Below, in pieces: positions 37,756-45,149 of a stretch of DNA of 64,000 bases. The position numbers were made by a program, and so were the translations under genes. The first letter of the stretch is position 1, and each line of letters starts with the position of its first letter. The stretch lies in contig NZ_SLVP01000003.1 in NCBI RefSeq assembly GCF_004345425.1, positions 407,975-471,974 of the forward strand, written 5' to 3'. The DNA comes from Paenibacillus sp. BK033. GTDB taxonomy: Bacteria; Bacillota; Bacilli; Paenibacillales; Paenibacillaceae. Under the pieces are notes generated by a model, which was not told where the DNA came from, did no database searches, and was given only the letters and a program-made list of their open reading frames with translations.

Positions 37756-37898
37756 ATTTTTCTTCTCCTCCCGCAATAAAAAATCATGATTTGCACTGTC
37801 ACTATTGTCGCATAATAAAAAGAATCCATGCAAACTTAAACGTTTTCTTTTCCCTAATACTTGGTTATAATGAAGCTAGCATATCGGAGGTGCACAAA

Positions 37899-37997
37899 AT
37901 GTCTATTACTTTCGTTATTGTTATGACAGTCTTTATTTTGTTCCTGACTGCCATCTTGACGTCATCGTACAACGACGACAAGACCAAAGGCCTTTAA
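37899..37997 (+). CDS. 32-aa single-span membrane protein
   Basis: A 32-residue gene: ATG behind a strong GGAGG site (7 bases) and a TATAAT at 37866-37871. Residues 2-22 are hydrophobic (SITFVIVMTVFILFLTAILT), followed by a short charged end, SSYNDDKTKGL. A good start signal, a promoter and a terminator nearby make it a credible small membrane protein of unknown role. Confidence 0.65.
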   Translation: MSITFVIVMTVFILFLTAILTSSYNDDKTKGL

Positions 37998-38065
37998 ACA
38001 AAGGCCAAGCCCGAATTCTAAGCCATTTATAAGACAGCACTTATAAATTCTTGGAATTCAAAAAA

Positions 38066-38097
38066 AGAAGCTTACCCTGCATGCAGGAGAAGCTTCT
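38066..38097. terminator. Bidirectional terminator
   Basis: A long stem AGAAGCTT...CCTGCATGCAGG...AAGCTTCT with A-run before and T-run after separates the 32-aa gene from the convergent AbrB-like gene. Confidence 0.9.
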
Positions 38098-38147
38098 TTT
38101 TTTTCATCGTATGTTTGTATGAGTGCTTTATGGAGGATAGAATCCGG

Positions 38148-38399
38148 TTAACGGTTATGAAGCTGTCCCATTTCATTCATGCACGGCTCGCATAAATAAC
38201 GGTCCTTGAACTCCTTCACTTCTTCCATTGATCCGCAGAACACGCATCTCGGACGGTAACGTTCCAAAATAATATGGTCGCCTTGCACTAAAATCTCTAC
38301 AGGATCCCCCTCATTCATTTGATACCGTTTACGAAGTGATTTAGGAAGGACAATTCGCCCGAGCTGGTCCACCTTTCTAACCACACCTGCTGGTTTCAT
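38148..38399 (-). CDS. AbrB-family transition-state regulator with CxxC tail
   Basis: An 83-aa DNA-binding protein. Residues 1-50 match the AbrB/SpoVT swapped-hairpin fold (GVVRKVDQLGRIVLPKSLRK, close to Bacillus AbrB and Abh). The C-terminal 33 residues differ from AbrB and contain two CxxC pairs (CVFCG and CEPC) spaced like a small zinc knuckle. AbrB-type proteins repress stationary-phase genes; here a metal site might stabilise the oligomer or add a redox or zinc response, which is inference. An AGAGGTG ribosome site precedes the ATG. Confidence 0.88.
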   Translation of the reverse strand: MKPAGVVRKVDQLGRIVLPKSLRKRYQMNEGDPVEILVQGDHIILERYRPRCVFCGSMEEVKEFKDRYLCEPCMNEMGQLHNR

Positions 38400-38519
38400 C
38401 TTTTCACCTCTTTATGACTGGATTTGCAAGCTAACGTTGTGAAACATAGCACAGTAGACTTTCGATGGCCTTTTACAGATTCCTTCCTAAACAAGGATAG
38501 TCCTTAATATTATGTAAAT

Positions 38520-38984
38520 TCAGTCCATTCCCGGGAACTTATTCTGGCGTAATGCCTCATACACAATAATAGCCGCCGAGTTGGAAAGGTTCAGCGACCG
38601 GACATCTCCCGTCATCGGCATCCGCATGCAAGTATCCAGATTCGCGTCAATCAGCTCCTGCGGCAGCCCTTTCGTCTCCTTGCCGAACACGAAGAAATCT
38701 CCGTCTTGGAATTCAAACTCCGTGTACACCTTCGTAGCTCTTGTGCTTGCGTAAAAGAATCTGCCGTTTGGATTCGCATCCTGCAGCTCCTTGAAGGAAT
38801 CATGGTATTCCACATGAACCGCATGCCAATAATCCAGTCCGGCGCGCTTAAGAGTGCGGTCATCGGTCTGGAAACCAAGGGGACGTACAAGATGAAGAAA
38901 CGCGCCTGTTGCGGCGCAAGTCCGGGCGATATTGCCCGTGTTAGCAGGAATTTCAGGTTCAACCAAAACAATATGAAAAGCCAT
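38520..38984 (-). CDS. trmL: tRNA (cytidine(34)-2'-O)-methyltransferase
   Basis: A 154-aa SPOUT-class methyltransferase that 2'-O-methylates the wobble base of tRNA-Leu isoacceptors. It has the N-terminal VLVEPEIPANTGNIARTCA, the SAM-binding loops FVFGKETKGLP and the C-terminal knot motif VRSLNLSNSAAIIVYEA. The ATG at 38984 is preferred over an upstream one because GAGGTTGG precedes it and the protein then starts like the family (MAFHIVLVEPE). It is divergent from the PhoP-like gene, and the 167-bp gap contains the Pho-box array. Confidence 0.93.
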   Translation of the reverse strand: MAFHIVLVEPEIPANTGNIARTCAATGAFLHLVRPLGFQTDDRTLKRAGLDYWHAVHVEYHDSFKELQDANPNGRFFYASTRATKVYTEFEFQDGDFFVFGKETKGLPQELIDANLDTCMRMPMTGDVRSLNLSNSAAIIVYEALRQNKFPGMD

Positions 38985-39059
38985 ATCTGTACCAACCTCA
39001 CATTCTATGTCATTATACACGAAACACTGCGTTATCGCACCAGTGCCAAAGAGGCAATT

Positions 39060-39113
39060 TTTACATTAGGTTAACGTACTCTTAATCTCCGCATAAATGT
39101 CTTCCCCCATAAT
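39060..39113 (+). promoter_or_regulatory. Pho-box array and promoter of the PhoP-like gene
   Basis: Four hexamers at exact 11-base steps: TTTACA (39060), TTAACG (39071), TTAATC (39082) and ATAAAT (39093). They are followed by a CATAAT -10 at 39108-39113. B. subtilis PhoP binds TT(A/T/C)ACA repeats with 11-base period at about -20 to -60 of activated promoters, the same arrangement. No separate -35 is visible. Confidence 0.6.
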
Positions 39114-39151
39114 GAAAACATCTTGTAGGAGGCAAAAGGAGAATAGATACG

Positions 39152-39868
39152 ATGAAAAAGAAAATATTGGTCGTTGATGACGAGCCGTCCATCTCCATGC
39201 TTATCGAATTTAACTTGAAGCTCGCCGGTTATGATGTCCGGTGCGTAAGCGATGGCGAAGCCGTATTCGAGATGTTAAAGCCATTCCGTCCTGACCTGAT
39301 CGTACTCGATTTGATGCTTCCGAAGATGGATGGCATTCAAGTATGCCGTGAGCTGCGCAAACAGAGCAATGCGGTGCCAATCGTAATGCTGACTGCCCTG
39401 CAGGACGTTACGGACAAAATCGCCGGGCTTGATAACGGAGCCGACGATTACATGACAAAGCCATTTAGCCCGCAAGAGCTGATCTCCCGTATTCAGGCGA
39501 TATTCCGCCGCATTCAGTCCCTTCCGGGTCAAGCTGAATCAACGTCGTTCGATATCGGCAGATTGACGGTACGCGCCGAACAGCGTGAAGTGCTGATCGA
39601 TGGCCGCACCATAGAGCTGACACCCAAGGAATTCGAGCTTCTTCTTTTCTTATGCAAGCATAGAGGCAAAGTATTAAGCCGTCAGCAGCTGCTCCATGGG
39701 GTGTGGGATTACCACTTCCTCGGCGATACGCGAATCGTTGACGTTCATATCAGCCATCTTCGAGATAAAATCGAGCAAAACGCAAGAACGCCCGAGTACA
39801 TTATGACGGTCCGCAATGTCGGATACAAGCTTCACGCCCCTAATATGGCCGATTCGTCGCTTGCATAA
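39152..39868 (+). CDS. phoP: OmpR/PhoB-family response regulator (PhoP-like)
   Basis: A 238-aa regulator. The receiver has DDE at 9-11, phospho-acceptor Asp53 (VLDLMLPKMDG) and Lys in YMTKPFSPQEL. The winged helix has LTPKEFELLLFLCKHRGKVL and GDTRIVDVHISHLRDKIE, the latter nearly identical in pattern to Bacillus PhoP. No histidine kinase follows, since the next gene is the convergent serC, so its sensor (PhoR) must be encoded elsewhere. A Pho-box array directly upstream suggests autoregulation by phosphate limitation. The assignment to PhoP is from sequence resemblance and the operator, not proof. Confidence 0.85.
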   Translation: MKKKILVVDDEPSISMLIEFNLKLAGYDVRCVSDGEAVFEMLKPFRPDLIVLDLMLPKMDGIQVCRELRKQSNAVPIVMLTALQDVTDKIAGLDNGADDYMTKPFSPQELISRIQAIFRRIQSLPGQAESTSFDIGRLTVRAEQREVLIDGRTIELTPKEFELLLFLCKHRGKVLSRQQLLHGVWDYHFLGDTRIVDVHISHLRDKIEQNARTPEYIMTVRNVGYKLHAPNMADSSLA

Positions 39869-39883
39869 ACACCTCTAACAAGG

Positions 39884-39919
39884 AAGACCGCCTTTCCGGT
39901 TTGCGGAAATGGCGGTCTT
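39884..39919 (+). terminator. Terminator of the PhoP-like gene
   Basis: A long stem AAGACCGCCTTTCCGG with its near-perfect complement ending in GGCGGTCTTT lies 15 bases after the stop codon. Confidence 0.85.
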
Positions 39920-39929
39920 TGTTCATTTC

Positions 39930-41018
39930 TTAACCGTTACGGCGCTGGAAATCAGCCATAAATTCAGCAAGCGCTTTGCAGCTCTCGTGCGGCACGGCGT
40001 TGTACGTCGAAGCGCGCAGACCGCCAACATCGCGGTGGCCCTTCAGGCCAACAAAGCCGTGTTGCTCCGATTCCTTCACGAATTGCTTCTCCAGCTCTTC
40101 GTTTTGCATACGGAAAGTAATGTTCATAAGCGAACGGCTGTCTTGATGAGCGCATCCAACGTAGTAGCCATTGCTTTGGTCGATCGCGTCATAAATCAGC
40201 TTTGTTTTATCACGGTTGAGCTGCTCCATCGCGGCAACTCCGCCGTTGCCTTTGATCCATTTCAAAACCAGGTTAACCATATATACCGAGAAGGATGGCG
40301 GCGTATTGTAAAGCGACTTGTTCTTCGCATGGGTATCGTAACGGAAGATAGCCGGGATGTTTTTCGGGCTTTCTTGAACAAGGTCATCGCGTACGATAAC
40401 AACCGTAACGCCGGATGGACCGAGATTTTTTTGCGCTCCGGCATAGATAAGACCAAATTTGCTAATATCAATAGGACGGCTTAAAATATCGCTGGACATA
40501 TCGGCTACAAGCGGAACATTGCCAAGGTTCGTCGGGAACTCCTGGAACTGTACGCCTCCGATGGTTTCATTGGATGTCAAATGAAGGTAAGCGGCATTCT
40601 CGGGCACAACGAAATCATTAATGCTTGGCATACGCATGAAATTGTCGTTTTCCGACGAAGCGGCAATGACCGTCTCGCCGACCAGCTTCGCTTCCTTGAT
40701 GGCTTTGTCAGCCCAAGCGCCAGTCTTGACGTAAGCGCCGGGACGGCCCGCGGAAAGCAGGTTCATTGGAATCATGGCAAACTGCTGGCTTGCGCCGCCT
40801 TGAAGGAAAAGAACGTGATAGTTATCCGGAATACCGAACAATTCGCGCATGAGTGCTTGTGATTCGTTGTTCACTTGCTCATAAAGTGCGCTGCGGTGGG
40901 ACATTTCCATGATGGACATCCCCGCGCCCTGATATTCGACAAATTGCTCTTGCGCCTGCTGCAGCACCTCAAGCGGTAAAGCGGCCGGTCCTGCATTGAA
41001 ATTATAGGCTCGTTTCAT
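39930..41018 (-). CDS. serC: Phosphoserine aminotransferase
   Basis: A 362-aa PLP enzyme converting 3-phosphohydroxypyruvate and glutamate to phosphoserine in serine synthesis. It starts with the family signature AYNFNAGPAALPLEVL; the PLP lysine is in IYAGAQKNLGPSGV, and GGASQQFAMIPMNLL contacts PLP. The C-terminus GLKGHRDVGGLRASTYNAVP is diagnostic. The ATG at 41018 follows AAAGGTGG. It stands alone, divergent from thpR. Confidence 0.97.
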   Translation of the reverse strand: MKRAYNFNAGPAALPLEVLQQAQEQFVEYQGAGMSIMEMSHRSALYEQVNNESQALMRELFGIPDNYHVLFLQGGASQQFAMIPMNLLSAGRPGAYVKTGAWADKAIKEAKLVGETVIAASSENDNFMRMPSINDFVVPENAAYLHLTSNETIGGVQFQEFPTNLGNVPLVADMSSDILSRPIDISKFGLIYAGAQKNLGPSGVTVVIVRDDLVQESPKNIPAIFRYDTHAKNKSLYNTPPSFSVYMVNLVLKWIKGNGGVAAMEQLNRDKTKLIYDAIDQSNGYYVGCAHQDSRSLMNITFRMQNEELEKQFVKESEQHGFVGLKGHRDVGGLRASTYNAVPHESCKALAEFMADFQRRNG

Positions 41019-41146
41019 TTCCGTTACCCACCTTTTGTTTTTGTTAAACATCTCACATGATATTGATTATGATAGCAATTTTACCGGCTCTCTTCAAGTA
41101 CATTTACATAATGTTAGTGACAAAAAGTCGAACGGAGATTATTCAC

Positions 41147-41761
41147 ATGGCAGAAAATATTCGGATTTTCACCGCAATATCCATTCCAGCAAACATTACC
41201 GGACAAATCGTTAGCCATTTGCCCGATTGGCAGAATCGGCTCTCTTTTCAGAAATGGGTGGATCCCCGGGACCTCCATATCACGCTTCATTTTATCGGAG
41301 ACACGCCCGTTTCTTCCATTCCCGCCATACAGGCGGCGATGCGGGAAGCCGCTTCCCGCTCATTGTCCTTCTCTTTGGAGTTGTCGAAGCTTGGCAGCTT
41401 TGGCCGCGAGGAACGCCCCTCCGTCTTATGGCTTGGCTTAAAGCGGCTGCCCGATGAACTGCTTCGGCTTCATCAAGCGCTTGGCCAATCGCTTCATTCG
41501 GGTATTGGCTATACGCCGGAGACCCGTCCTTACCGGCCTCACGTGACCTTAGCGAGGAAATATTCCGCTACCGAACCATGCTCAGCCGGAAAGCTTGAGG
41601 AGCTCTCCAGCCCCTTTCTGCAGTATCAGACAGCCTTCGACATAACCGGCATCACGTTATACCGTACACGGCTAGGCGAAAGACCTATGTATGAACCGCT
41701 TGCGGTTGCACAATTCGACAAAAGAAAAGCGGACTCCCACCAAGGGAGCCCGCTTGAATAA
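41147..41761 (+). CDS. thpR: RNA 2',3'-cyclic phosphodiesterase (2H family)
   Basis: A 204-aa protein of the LigT/ThpR 2H phosphoesterase family. Two HxT motifs are present: HITLHFIGD near residue 45 and RPHVTLARK near residue 135. It opens 2',3'-cyclic phosphates on RNA ends, and in vitro some members ligate tRNA halves. The ATG at 41147 is selected over the longer upstream frame because RIFTAISIPANI is the usual family start. Its last codons overlap the stem of the glnA terminator. Confidence 0.9.
   Translation: MAENIRIFTAISIPANITGQIVSHLPDWQNRLSFQKWVDPRDLHITLHFIGDTPVSSIPAIQAAMREAASRSLSFSLELSKLGSFGREERPSVLWLGLKRLPDELLRLHQALGQSLHSGIGYTPETRPYRPHVTLARKYSATEPCSAGKLEELSSPFLQYQTAFDITGITLYRTRLGERPMYEPLAVAQFDKRKADSHQGSPLE
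41727..41755 (-). terminator. Terminator of glnA embedded in the 3' end of thpR
   Basis: AAGCGG-CTCCC pairs with GGGAG-CCGCTT (bulged A and C). Leftward it is followed by CTTTTCTTTTG, 19 bases after the glnA stop. Confidence 0.7.
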
Positions 41762-41773
41762 GTGCGTTTCGAA

Positions 41774-43198
41774 TTAGCAGCCGAAATAGAGGCTGTACTC
41801 GTGTGGATGAATACGGATCGATACCGCTTTAGCTTCGCTGCGTTTAACGGCAACATAGTTAGCGATGAACTCTTCCGTAAATACGCCACCTTCAGTCAAG
41901 AATTCGGAATCCGCTTCAAGAGCGTCAAGCGCTTCGTCGAGTGTACCAGGTACGCTGCGGATTTCTTTCTTCTCTTCTTCTGGCAGTTCGTAAATGTTTT
42001 TGTCGAATGGTCCGTAGCCCAGAGCAACTGGATCCAGTTTACGCTTGATGCCGTCCAGACCAGCAAGCAGCATAGCCGCGAATGCCAGGTAAGGGTTAGC
42101 CGTGGAGTCCGGAGTACGGAACTCGATACGGCAGCCTTTTGGCGTTACCGATGCGATAGGAATACGTACGGCAGCGGAACGGTTACCTTTCGAGAATACG
42201 AGGTTAACCGGAGCTTCGTAACCAGGAACCAGACGTTTGAACGAGTTTGTCGAAGGGTTCGTCAAAGCGATCAGAGCTGGTGCGTGGTGCAGAATACCGC
42301 CGATGTAATGCATAGCCAGCTGGCTCAGGTTGCCGTAAGCGCCTTTTTCATAGAACAGCGGAGTGTCGCCGTCGAAGATCGAGGAGTGAACGTGCATACC
42401 GGAACCGTTGTCGCCGAACAGCGGTTTTGGCATGAAAGTAGCCACTTTGCCGTATTGGCGAGCTGTGTTGTGAACGATATATTTGTACAGCATGAGGTTG
42501 TCAGCTGTCTTAGTCAAAGTGCTGAAGCGGAAGTTGATTTCTGCTTGACCGGCAGTTGCAACTTCGTGGTGATGACGCTCAACGCGAAGGCCAACTTCTT
42601 GCATCAGGCGAACCATTTCGCTGCGGATGTCTTGTTGTTGGTCAACTGGAGCAACTGGCACGTAGCCGCCTTTTACAGGAACTTTAAAGCCAAGGTTGCC
42701 GCCTTCTTCTTTACGGTTCGTGTTCCAACCTGCTTCTTCGGAATCCACGTAGAAGGAAGAAGAGTTCATTGTGCTTTCGTAGCGAACTTCGTCAAAGATG
42801 AAGAATTCGGACTCAGGAGCGAAGAATGCAGTAGTACCGATACCAGTCGTTTGCAGGTATTCTTCCGCTTTTTGAGCGATGCTGCGTGGGTCACGCTCGT
42901 AACGCTCGCCGTCCGGTGTATGGATGTTACACATAATGTTCAGTGTAGGATGATCTGTGAAAGGATCAACGAATACTGCTTCGGTATCCGGCATCATTAC
43001 CATGTCGGACTCTTCGATACCGCGGAAACCTGGGATCGAGGAACCGTCGAATGCTACTCCGTTTACGAAAGTATCAGCGTCAACTTCTGTAGCAGGAAGA
43101 GTAATGTGGTGCGCGCGACCAGCGAGATCCACAAAACGGAAATCTACAAACTGGATGTTGTTTTCTTGAATTGTGTTCAAAACATTTTGAACTGACAT
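41774..43198 (-). CDS. glnA: Glutamine synthetase, type I
   Basis: A 474-aa ammonia-assimilating enzyme. Active-site blocks are DGSSIPGFRGIEESDM, FFAPESEFFIFD, HHHEVATAGQAEINF, NGSGMHVHSS and the substrate loop NRSAAVRIP. It is longer than the usual Bacillus GSI-alpha (about 444 aa). It carries KNIYELPEEEKKEI, aligned with the loop that holds the adenylylation Tyr in proteobacterial GSI-beta enzymes, plus the ESTMNSSSFYVDSEEAGWN insert region. It is therefore closer to the GSI-beta layout; no adenylyltransferase gene is in the window. It stands alone without glnR but has a perfect GlnR/TnrA-type operator upstream. Confidence 0.96.
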   Translation of the reverse strand: MSVQNVLNTIQENNIQFVDFRFVDLAGRAHHITLPATEVDADTFVNGVAFDGSSIPGFRGIEESDMVMMPDTEAVFVDPFTDHPTLNIMCNIHTPDGERYERDPRSIAQKAEEYLQTTGIGTTAFFAPESEFFIFDEVRYESTMNSSSFYVDSEEAGWNTNRKEEGGNLGFKVPVKGGYVPVAPVDQQQDIRSEMVRLMQEVGLRVERHHHEVATAGQAEINFRFSTLTKTADNLMLYKYIVHNTARQYGKVATFMPKPLFGDNGSGMHVHSSIFDGDTPLFYEKGAYGNLSQLAMHYIGGILHHAPALIALTNPSTNSFKRLVPGYEAPVNLVFSKGNRSAAVRIPIASVTPKGCRIEFRTPDSTANPYLAFAAMLLAGLDGIKRKLDPVALGYGPFDKNIYELPEEEKKEIRSVPGTLDEALDALEADSEFLTEGGVFTEEFIANYVAVKRSEAKAVSIRIHPHEYSLYFGC

Positions 43199-43276
43199 CA
43201 GATATTTCCTCCATTTCCGAACATTTGCTTAGTGTTGAACTGTTATCGTTCAATTTTCGTGCTAAACTATGAGGTA

Positions 43277-43305
43277 ATTATAAAACTACGGTTTGGCATC
43301 GTCAA
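43277..43305 (-). promoter_or_regulatory. Sigma-A promoter of glnA
   Basis: On the minus strand TTGACG (43300-43305) and TATAAT (43277-43282) are separated by 17 bases, about 80 bases before the start codon. Confidence 0.8.
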
Positions 43306-43333
43306 TACTTATGTAAGGTATTTTTTATTCATA

Positions 43334-43350
43334 TGTGAGGTATACTTACA
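43334..43350. promoter_or_regulatory. GlnR/TnrA operator of glnA
   Basis: TGTGAGGTATACTTACA fits the consensus TGTNAN7TNACA at every fixed position. It lies 28 bases upstream of the glnA -35. A half-site TGTAA at 43312-43316 lies between it and the -35, recalling the two-site arrangement of the Bacillus glnRA operator. Confidence 0.75.
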
Positions 43351-43393
43351 AGTTTAAACATTTGTTCACAATTAGGCCTTTACATTCGATCAG

Positions 43394-43434
43394 AAAAGCC
43401 GGGAAGCCTTATGTATCAAGGCTTCCCGGCTTTT
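43394..43434 (-). terminator. Terminator of aroF
   Basis: A perfect 17-bp stem beginning AAAAGCCGGGAAGCCTT, symmetrical with A and T runs, lies 17 bases after the aroF stop. Confidence 0.92.
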
Positions 43435-43451
43435 CGCATTTCAGAACTGGC

Positions 43452-44513
43452 TTAAATTTTCCATTCCGCGAAAGCGGCTGCTGGTTCTTTCGGAGTGTTA
43501 AATTGCTTGCCGACGATTGGCGCCAGCTTTTCTAAATCCTTTAATAAATTAGCGAATTGGTCTGGGAACAAGGATTGTACGCCGTCACCTGTCATCGAAT
43601 TATCCGGATCTGTGTGCACTTCCACAATCAGACCGTTCGCCCCTGCCGCAACGGAGGCTTTGGACATCGGCTCTACCAATTCGCGGCGTCCTGTACCGTG
43701 GCTAGGGTCCGAGATGACCGGCAGATGGCTAAGCCCTTGCAGAACCGGGATCGCGGACAAGTCCAGCGTGTTTCTTGTGTAAGTTTCGAACGTTCGGATT
43801 CCGCGCTCGCATAACATAACATTCGGATTGCCGCCTGCGAGGATGTATTCCGCCGCGTTCAGGAATTCGTCATACGTTGCGCTGAACCCGCGCTTCAATA
43901 ACACCGGAGTCTGAATGGTGCCAAGCTTGCGGAGCAGGTCGAAGTTCTGCATGTTGCGCGTTCCGACTTGAAGGATATCGGCATATTCGGCGCATACGTC
44001 CACATACTCTGGTGTCATAACCTCCGTAATCGTGAGCAGGCCATGCTTCTTGCCCGCTTCCGCCATCATGACCAGACCTTCCACGCCAACGCCTTGGAAG
44101 CTGTATGGACCCGTGCGAGGCTTGAACGCACCGCCGCGGAGCACCTGTCCGCCGGCGGCTTTGACAAGACGTGCGATCTCATCGATTTGCTCAGGCGATT
44201 CGACCGCGCAAGGACCGCCCATAATAACGAGGTTGTCGCCGCCGATCTTAACGCCTTTAATATCGATGACTGTGTCGTCCGGATGAAAGTCACGGCTCGC
44301 CAGCTTGTAGGACTTCGAAATCTTGATCACGTTCTCTACGCCTTTCATTTGGCGGAGATGCTCGGCAAGCGTTGGCTCTGCCTTGCCGATAATTCCGATA
44401 ACCGTCCGGTCGGTTCCTCTCGATACATGGGCTTGCACGCCAGCTCTCTCGATATGGTTCACAATTTCTTGAATACGCTCTTCAGCAATATGCGGGCTAG
44501 TAATAACGATCAT
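43452..44513 (-). CDS. aroF: 3-deoxy-7-phosphoheptulonate (DAHP) synthase
   Basis: A 353-aa first enzyme of the shikimate pathway, joining phosphoenolpyruvate and erythrose 4-phosphate. An N-terminal ferredoxin-like regulatory domain (about 1-70; AGVQAHVSRGTDRTVIGIIG) precedes the type I-beta barrel with VIMGGPCAVES, RGGAFKPRTGPYSFQG, QVGTRNMQNFDLL and SDPSHGTGRRELV. This is the Thermotoga-like feedback-sensitive form rather than the chorismate-mutase fusion of B. subtilis. The ATG at 44513 lies 8 bases from the AGGAG site; the ATG at 44519 is too close. Confidence 0.95.
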   Translation of the reverse strand: MIVITSPHIAEERIQEIVNHIERAGVQAHVSRGTDRTVIGIIGKAEPTLAEHLRQMKGVENVIKISKSYKLASRDFHPDDTVIDIKGVKIGGDNLVIMGGPCAVESPEQIDEIARLVKAAGGQVLRGGAFKPRTGPYSFQGVGVEGLVMMAEAGKKHGLLTITEVMTPEYVDVCAEYADILQVGTRNMQNFDLLRKLGTIQTPVLLKRGFSATYDEFLNAAEYILAGGNPNVMLCERGIRTFETYTRNTLDLSAIPVLQGLSHLPVISDPSHGTGRRELVEPMSKASVAAGANGLIVEVHTDPDNSMTGDGVQSLFPDQFANLLKDLEKLAPIVGKQFNTPKEPAAAFAEWKI

Positions 44514-44590
44514 GTCCATCTCTCCTTTTCCACTTCAACGCTTATACGCTTTTATGCTTTTTGGCTTTTATGCTTTTACTTGTTAAAGCA

Positions 44591-44620
44591 AATATACAAT
44601 ATGGACTCTTGATTCGTCAA
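44591..44620 (-). promoter_or_regulatory. Sigma-A promoter of aroF
   Basis: TTGACG (44615-44620) and TATATT (44591-44596) on the minus strand, 18-bp spacer. The leader after it contains imperfect AAGCATAAAAGC repeats of unknown meaning. Confidence 0.6.
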
Positions 44621-44656
44621 TTATTATTTTCTTAGATCAGCTGTTTAGCAGCTACG

Positions 44657-44806
44657 GAAGTGAATATTCTTACGATCGCTGTGCTCGATAGATTCCCTTA
44701 ATTAACTATTCCGAGGTTGGAATCTATCTCACAAGGCGAACTACAAGCTTTCCAAAGGAAAGCTACTTCGTAAGCATAATCTCCGCTTCTCCAGAACATT
44801 CACTTC
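44657..44806 (+). repeat. Covarying two-stem intergenic element, copy C (with insertion)
   Basis: The outer stem GAAGTGAATATTCT (44657-44670) pairs with 44793-44806 (13 of 14). The inner stem GATAGATTCC (44687-44696) pairs with 44719-44728 (10 of 10). The conserved 5' segment TTACGATCGCTGTG is present. The 3' segment (ACAAGGCGAA...CCGCTTCTCC) is interrupted by about 40 bases carrying an AGCTTTCC/GGAAAGCT hairpin. It lies in the 630-bp spacer between aroF and ispH; no gene was seen in that spacer. Confidence 0.75.
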
Positions 44807-44989
44807 CTCCGCCGCAACCGCTTGATTGACAAAAAACAATAAAAAACTCAACCTAAGAGTCCGGGGAAACTGGGCCTTCAAACCTTCTCCAGGTCGATCC
44901 GCACTTACTGTCACATAATAAGATCGTCACATCATTCGTTGACGATGTTAGGATAACTTGACTCTACTCAGCTTGACGCCTAGTTCTAC

Positions 44990-45067
44990 CCTTAACGATA
45001 CGCGGCAGTGTTAAGCTCCACTTTTGGAGCAGAGCGGACATCCTTCCGATGCCGCGTATCGTTAAGG
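44990..45067 (+). repeat. Possible variant of the two-stem element, copy F
   Basis: A perfect 18-bp outer stem (CCTTAACGATACGCGGCA at 44990-45007 with 45050-45067) and a perfect 6-bp inner stem (GCTCCA/TGGAGC at 45015-45030) enclose short segments GTGTTAA and AGAGCGGACATCCTTCCGA. These resemble the conserved loops of copy E (CAGTGG, GCGGACGCTAACGCTCC read on its minus strand). Membership in the family is less certain than for the others. Confidence 0.5.
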
Positions 45068-45110
45068 CATGGCTAACCATGGAAGTGGCCGCACTAGCTT
45101 AAAAAAATAA

Positions 45111-45134
45111 ATGCGGTGCAAAGGAGCACCGCAT
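45111..45134 (-). terminator. Terminator of ispH
   Basis: A perfect 9-bp stem ATGCGGTGC/GCACCGCAT, followed leftward by TTATTTTTTT, lies 16 bases after the ispH stop. Confidence 0.92.
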
Positions 45135-45149
45135 TGACTCGATCTTCTA

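Noticed and set aside
41762..43195. 477-codon open frame on the plus strand opposite glnA
   Set aside because: Mirror of glnA with Phe/Cys/Val-rich, non-protein-like composition and no start signals.
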